Source: CAZWRK01 sp964635875 (GTDB lineage: Bacteria; Pseudomonadota; Gammaproteobacteria; Burkholderiales; Aquaspirillaceae). Taken from it: a stretch of DNA of 14,583 nt. The position numbers and the translations under genes are program-made. Below, piece by piece: positions 11,827 to 14,583 of the stretch. Where the stretch lies: the NCBI GenBank assembly GCA_964635875.1, contig CAZWRK010000105.1, positions 1-14,583 on the forward strand, read 5' to 3'. The notes under the pieces were generated by a model. It was not told where the DNA came from and made no database searches. It worked only from the letters and a program-made list of their open reading frames with translations. Each line of letters begins with the position of its first letter. Position 1 is the first letter of the stretch.

Positions 11827-12312
11827 ATGAAAGAAAACGTCGAAATATGCTCCGGGTGCGGCCGGCCAATGCCGTACGTCTACAAGCGCCGAGTAACCAA
11901 AGGCTACGCCGAGGGGCTCGTAAAGTTTCGGGAGGCCGTCCGGTACTACGGTCGGTATGAGATCGAGCCTCGTACCGAAATGGGGAGAGGATCTCCGTTC
12001 GAGCTATCGGTAACGCAACTCACGAACCTAACCACCCTCCGCCAATACGGGCTACTCGCTCGGGCGAAGCACAAAAACGGCGAGTATAAGATCGGCCATT
12101 GGATACTGACCCACATGGCGGTCGAGTTTCTCAACGGCGATCGGGAGATACCGGCGTATATCAAAGTCCGAGAGAACGAAAAGATCGGATCGTCCGAGGA
12201 GACCCGGTCGGTATCGGAGATCCTCAAGTCGCAACCTCAATACGACGACCTCTCGGACGTACGAGCCGGTCGGGAGCAGGAAACCGGCGTAACGCAGGGC
12301 AGGCTACTATGA
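11827..12312 (+). CDS. Putative DNA-binding regulator: zinc knuckle plus winged-helix-like domain
   Basis: 161 residues, SD GGGAGA. Residues 8-11 are CSGC, half of a zinc ribbon. Residues about 58-104 (FELSVTQLTNLTTLRQYGLL, then a turn, then YKIGHWILTHMAVEFLNG) look like a helix-turn-helix followed by a beta wing. The last 45 residues are charged and probably disordered. First in its operon and carrying the CTTCCGCT box in its own promoter, it is a candidate for the regulator of that box; this is inference. It has the same leader motif as the LPXTG gene. Its stop overlaps the next start (ATGA). Confidence 0.55.
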   Translation: MKENVEICSGCGRPMPYVYKRRVTKGYAEGLVKFREAVRYYGRYEIEPRTEMGRGSPFELSVTQLTNLTTLRQYGLLARAKHKNGEYKIGHWILTHMAVEFLNGDREIPAYIKVRENEKIGSSEETRSVSEILKSQPQYDDLSDVRAGREQETGVTQGRLL

Positions 12313-12713
12313 TCTCGGCCGAGGAGCGTGAGCAGGAGGTCTACGACCGAATGCACCACCAAATCGTCGTCCTCCTATCGGAGGCGTTACCGAAGGCTCG
12401 GCGGACGGATCTCGGCAAGGCGGCGCACCGAATACTCCAATACCATATCGCCGCTAAAAACGGATCGCTCTCTCGGATCATTGAGAAGGGAGACGCCGAT
12501 CGTAAATGGCGCGAGCACGTCGACGCCGAGTATATGCGGCTCACGCCGGCGTCGGTAGAACTAGTCCGAGAGCTCCTCTCCGATAGCGAGCTCGTCCACG
12601 ACCGGCCGGGACCGATCCGAGTCGGTCGGGAGATCGCTACCGTTTGTAACTACCTACGAGGGCGTGGCTGGAATCGCCTAGCCGACTTTATCGACGGAGC
12701 GGTGACGAAATGA
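12309..12713 (+). CDS. Hypothetical helical protein, 134 aa
   Basis: Start chosen at the ATGA overlap 12309; a frame open from 12099 lies inside the previous gene. All-helical, charged, with no membrane segment and no motif I recognise. A tryptophan/arginine-rich end (YLRGRGWNRLADFIDG) could be a helical DNA- or protein-binding element. ATGA coupling to the next gene (12710). Probably an accessory factor of the regulatory operon. Confidence 0.6.
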   Translation: MISAEEREQEVYDRMHHQIVVLLSEALPKARRTDLGKAAHRILQYHIAAKNGSLSRIIEKGDADRKWREHVDAEYMRLTPASVELVRELLSDSELVHDRPGPIRVGREIATVCNYLRGRGWNRLADFIDGAVTK

Positions 12714-13093
12714 AAGATCCGAAACCGGTAAAAGACATGACGCCGCCGGAATACTACATCCTATCGCCTCGAGAGCGTAAGGTTTTGATTTGGCTCGACG
12801 CCGGCAAGACTATGGTCGACGTCGCCGAGGAGCTCGGCGTCACTAGAGAGAGGATCAGGCAGATACGCGATAAGGCTCGAAAGAAAATCGAGCGCCATAT
12901 CGAGCGCCAAGTGGCACTCTACATACAACTACCGCCGGCTCGAAAATACGCCGTACCAATGATAGCCGAGGGTAGGATACTAAGCCCGAGGGAGCGCCGG
13001 ATCTACGATCTTGGCTACCTAGACGGAGCTAGCTCCGACGATTGGAGCGACCGAATAGAGGGAGATCCCGCCCTACGGGAGGCCGGTCTATGA
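12710..13093 (+). CDS. Sigma-70 region 4-like DNA-binding protein
   Basis: 127 residues. Residues 18-62 match sigma region 4: LSPRERKVLIWLDAGKTMVD, then VAEELGVTRERIRQIRDKAR, with the classic helix-turn-helix (VTRERIRQI) that reads the -35 element. There is no region 2, so it cannot be a complete sigma factor; it may remodel or inhibit host RNA polymerase or activate particular promoters. The opening motif ILSPRER recurs at 90-96 (ILSPRERRIYDLGYLDG), suggesting an internal duplication with decay of the second copy. ATGA-coupled on both sides. Confidence 0.7.
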   Translation: MKDPKPVKDMTPPEYYILSPRERKVLIWLDAGKTMVDVAEELGVTRERIRQIRDKARKKIERHIERQVALYIQLPPARKYAVPMIAEGRILSPRERRIYDLGYLDGASSDDWSDRIEGDPALREAGL

Positions 13094-13686
13094 GTCGATC
13101 TCTAAAACTACCGCACGATAGTTGTGAGCCGGTGCAGTGTCGTATTTGCTGGCGTTCGTTTCATAGCCTAGCCAACCACCTAAAACGACAACATGGAATA
13201 AACGCAAAGGATTATCGTAGAAAGTTCAGGGTAACGAAGCGGGATATGAACTGCTCCGACGTCAAGGCCGTTCAGTCGTCTACGGCTAGGCGCAATATAG
13301 CCGAGGGGAAAATAGCCACAGATAAAACTAGATCAAGAGCTCCCGAAGCGGCTCGCCAATGGAGAAACGAGAACCGAGACATTTTGAAAGAAAACGCCAA
13401 AAAAGCCTCGGACATGGGCGAGGACGCTAGGCGGGAGTGGTTCGATGAGAGGGGAGGCCGAGAAATTGCCGGCAAACGAATGAAAGGGCTATGGCAAGAT
13501 CCAAACTACCGTCCGATACTGCTCGATAATATCCGCAACCCAAGCGATGAGGCAAAACGAAACAAACGAGAGGCCAATCAAAGGCGCTGGGATAATATGA
13601 CCGCCGAGGAGCGCGAGAGTCACCGTAGAAAGCTATCGGAGGCCGCTAGTCGTCGCAATAGAGATAGCAGAGGGCGACTAGCATGA
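13090..13686 (+). CDS. MucR/Ros-like zinc-finger protein with basic helical tail
   Basis: 198 residues from the ATGA start at 13090. Residues 17-48 form a C2H2 finger of the Ros/MucR type: CRIC (17, 20), then H30 and H35 (LANHLKRQHG), followed by DYRRKF. The remaining 150 residues are very basic and helical, with pieces (WQDPNYRP, RRWDNMTAEERESHRRKLSE) that recall the DNA-binding helices (NUMOD-like) appended to phage HNH or GIY-YIG endonucleases. No nuclease motif is visible. Codons are clearly more A/T-rich than in neighbours, suggesting transfer from elsewhere. It may be a DNA-binding regulator or the remnant of a homing endonuclease. Confidence 0.6.
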   Translation: MSRSLKLPHDSCEPVQCRICWRSFHSLANHLKRQHGINAKDYRRKFRVTKRDMNCSDVKAVQSSTARRNIAEGKIATDKTRSRAPEAARQWRNENRDILKENAKKASDMGEDARREWFDERGGREIAGKRMKGLWQDPNYRPILLDNIRNPSDEAKRNKREANQRRWDNMTAEERESHRRKLSEAASRRNRDSRGRLA

Positions 13687-13973
13687 GTCGGTCGCCCCAG
13701 TTCGAACGATGTACCAAAACCGAAGCGGCCAACGCCCTACGAAACGCCGCCGGACCTCGGGAGTTTGGAGGCCCCGACGTGATCCGGTTCGGGCTCGTTG
13801 GCACGACGGAGATCGTCACCCAAAAACTAACCGAGGCTATAATGAACATTACGGTCGCTCACGATCAAGGTTGGCTCGAGCACCCGCGCGGGTTCGACCT
13901 CGTCGTATCGGTCGGCCGGAAGGTTCTACGATACGAAGTAAAACGTAAGAAACCACTAAAGAAAGGTAAATAA
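13683..13973 (+). CDS. Hypothetical basic protein, 96 aa
   Basis: ATGA-coupled to the zinc-finger gene; its TAA shares a base with the next ATG (TAATG). The N-terminal half is polar, Gly/Pro-rich. The C-terminal part alternates strands (FDLVVSVGRKVLRYEVKRKK) and ends in a lysine-rich tail, so nucleic-acid binding is possible. The FDLVV-RYEVK order recalls the core strands of PD-(D/E)xK nucleases, but the motif is too short to claim it. Function unknown. Confidence 0.55.
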   Translation: MSRSPQFERCTKTEAANALRNAAGPREFGGPDVIRFGLVGTTEIVTQKLTEAIMNITVAHDQGWLEHPRGFDLVVSVGRKVLRYEVKRKKPLKKGK

Positions 13974-14583
13974 TGCGATATTTATTCGCTCTACTACTCG
14001 CGATCCTCGGATCGCTCCTCGCTCCGTCGTCGGCCTCGGCCGTCAACTGGGCGTACTCCTACGTCGGTCAGTCGGCGTATACCGAGACTCGTCCGGAGGC
14101 TCCAGCTACGGCGTGGCTCAAGATTCAAAACACCGGGACGTACACATGGTATAAAAACGGTCTCAACGGTACGGCTCAATTCCGACTCGGCACGAAAAAC
14201 CCTCAAGATCGATCCAGTCTTTTCTCGGCCGCCGGATCCGCCGGCCATTGGATCAGCGCTAACCGTATCGAAATGGAGGAGACCTCCGTACCGCCGGGCG
14301 GGATCGCCACCTTCACGTTTACGATCAAGCCGTCCGACGCCGCGCTCGGGACGTACCACGAGTACTTCGCCCCGGTTGCCGAAGGCGTGACGTGGCTACC
14401 CGACATCGGTATCTATTGGGACTGGACTCGACCGGGCTATCGAGTGACGTCGATCGTCGACGGAGACACCTTCAATATCACCTACGGCGGAGTCCCCAAT
14501 ACCCAAGTCCGGACCGCCGGCGTTGATACTCCGGAGATCACTACTACGCCGCACCAATGCTACGCGGACGAGGCCACGACGTT
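13973..14583 (+). CDS. Secreted Ig-like domain plus staphylococcal-type thermonuclease (3' incomplete)
   Basis: 203 residues are visible; the gene continues past the window. A signal peptide is clear (MRYLFALLLAILGSLL, with cleavage likely after ASA at 23). Residues about 26-152 form a beta-rich domain (WLKIQNTGTYTW, PQDRSS, SVPPGGIATFTFTIKP, GTYHEYF, then WLPDIGIYWDW) that matches NBR1-type Ig-like domains found in secreted bacterial proteins. Residues 156 onward start an SNase domain: VTSIVDGDTF (Asp163, Asp165), VRTAGVDTPE (Arg180, Asp185, Glu188) and CYADEA. Such enzymes cut DNA and RNA with Ca2+ outside the cell, for nutrient recovery, biofilm breakdown or destruction of competing DNA. 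It closes the regulatory operon by TAATG coupling. Confidence 0.75.
   Translation, partial: MRYLFALLLAILGSLLAPSSASAVNWAYSYVGQSAYTETRPEAPATAWLKIQNTGTYTWYKNGLNGTAQFRLGTKNPQDRSSLFSAAGSAGHWISANRIEMEETSVPPGGIATFTFTIKPSDAALGTYHEYFAPVAEGVTWLPDIGIYWDWTRPGYRVTSIVDGDTFNITYGGVPNTQVRTAGVDTPEITTTPHQCYADEATT

Noticed and set aside
12099..12308. Upstream extension of the gene at 12309
   Set aside because: Lies wholly inside the regulator gene in another frame; the ATGA overlap at 12309 is the expected start.
13042..13089. Upstream extension of the zinc-finger gene
   Set aside because: Inside the sigma-like gene in another frame; ATGA at 13090 fits the pattern of neighbouring genes.
1..14583. CRISPR array, insertion sequence, integrase or rRNA
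   Set aside because: No regularly spaced repeats, transposase or integrase motifs, or rRNA segments are visible in the window.

Overview
The window is a compact, GC-rich (by eye, high fifties percent) stretch that reads as a double-stranded DNA phage genome, or a prophage or phage-like element. Almost every gene is on the + strand. Most are joined by 4-base ATGA or GTGA stop-start overlaps and have strong Shine-Dalgarno (SD) sites. The host is probably a monoderm with sortase-anchored wall proteins, because the element carries an LPETG surface protein, a CHAP-type endolysin with an actinophage-like holin, and a large M23 plus lytic transglycosylase hydrolase. Leaderless-looking genes and a secreted Ig-like plus thermonuclease protein fit an actinobacterium or a patescibacterium (Saccharibacteria-like). 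The sequence alone does not settle this. UGA is used as a stop.

Layout: (1) 3-1201, two tandem paralogous tail-tip or receptor-binding proteins, the end of the structural region. (2) 1222-3705, membrane protein, membrane coiled-coil protein, membrane collagen-like protein, CHAP endolysin and holin (lysis region), then a terminator. (3) 3814-4618, small genes with overlapping frames, then a strong terminator. (4) 4583-5100, a tiny very basic protein on the - strand divergent from a tiny very acidic protein on the + strand. (5) 5101-6131, a probably leaderless papain-like protein whose catalytic His appears before the Cys, then a structured leader and a 79-base element resembling the two ends of tmRNA. 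(6) 6166-8868, a promoter and operon for an LPXTG wall protein, small basic and membrane proteins, and a membrane-tethered M23/transglycosylase. (7) 8869-9182, a gene-free region with DnaA-box-like repeats, hairpins and an AT-rich block, the best candidate for a replication origin. (8) 9253-11690, a recombination/replication operon (RecT-like annealing protein, DUF6166-like protein, small proteins, DnaQ-like 3'-5' exonuclease). (9) 11772-14583, a second early-type operon with DNA-binding proteins (winged-helix-like, sigma region 4-like, MucR-like zinc finger) ending in a secreted nuclease that runs off the window.

The most notable regulatory signal is the octamer CTTCCGCT. I found it four times, each time inside or against a predicted promoter: those of the acidic-protein gene, the LPXTG operon, the recT operon and the regulatory operon. 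This suggests one shared operator. A second promoter type has an extended -10 of the form TGG-TANNNT; in two cases the start codon sits exactly six bases after it. By eye, the tetranucleotide TTAA is missing from the whole window.
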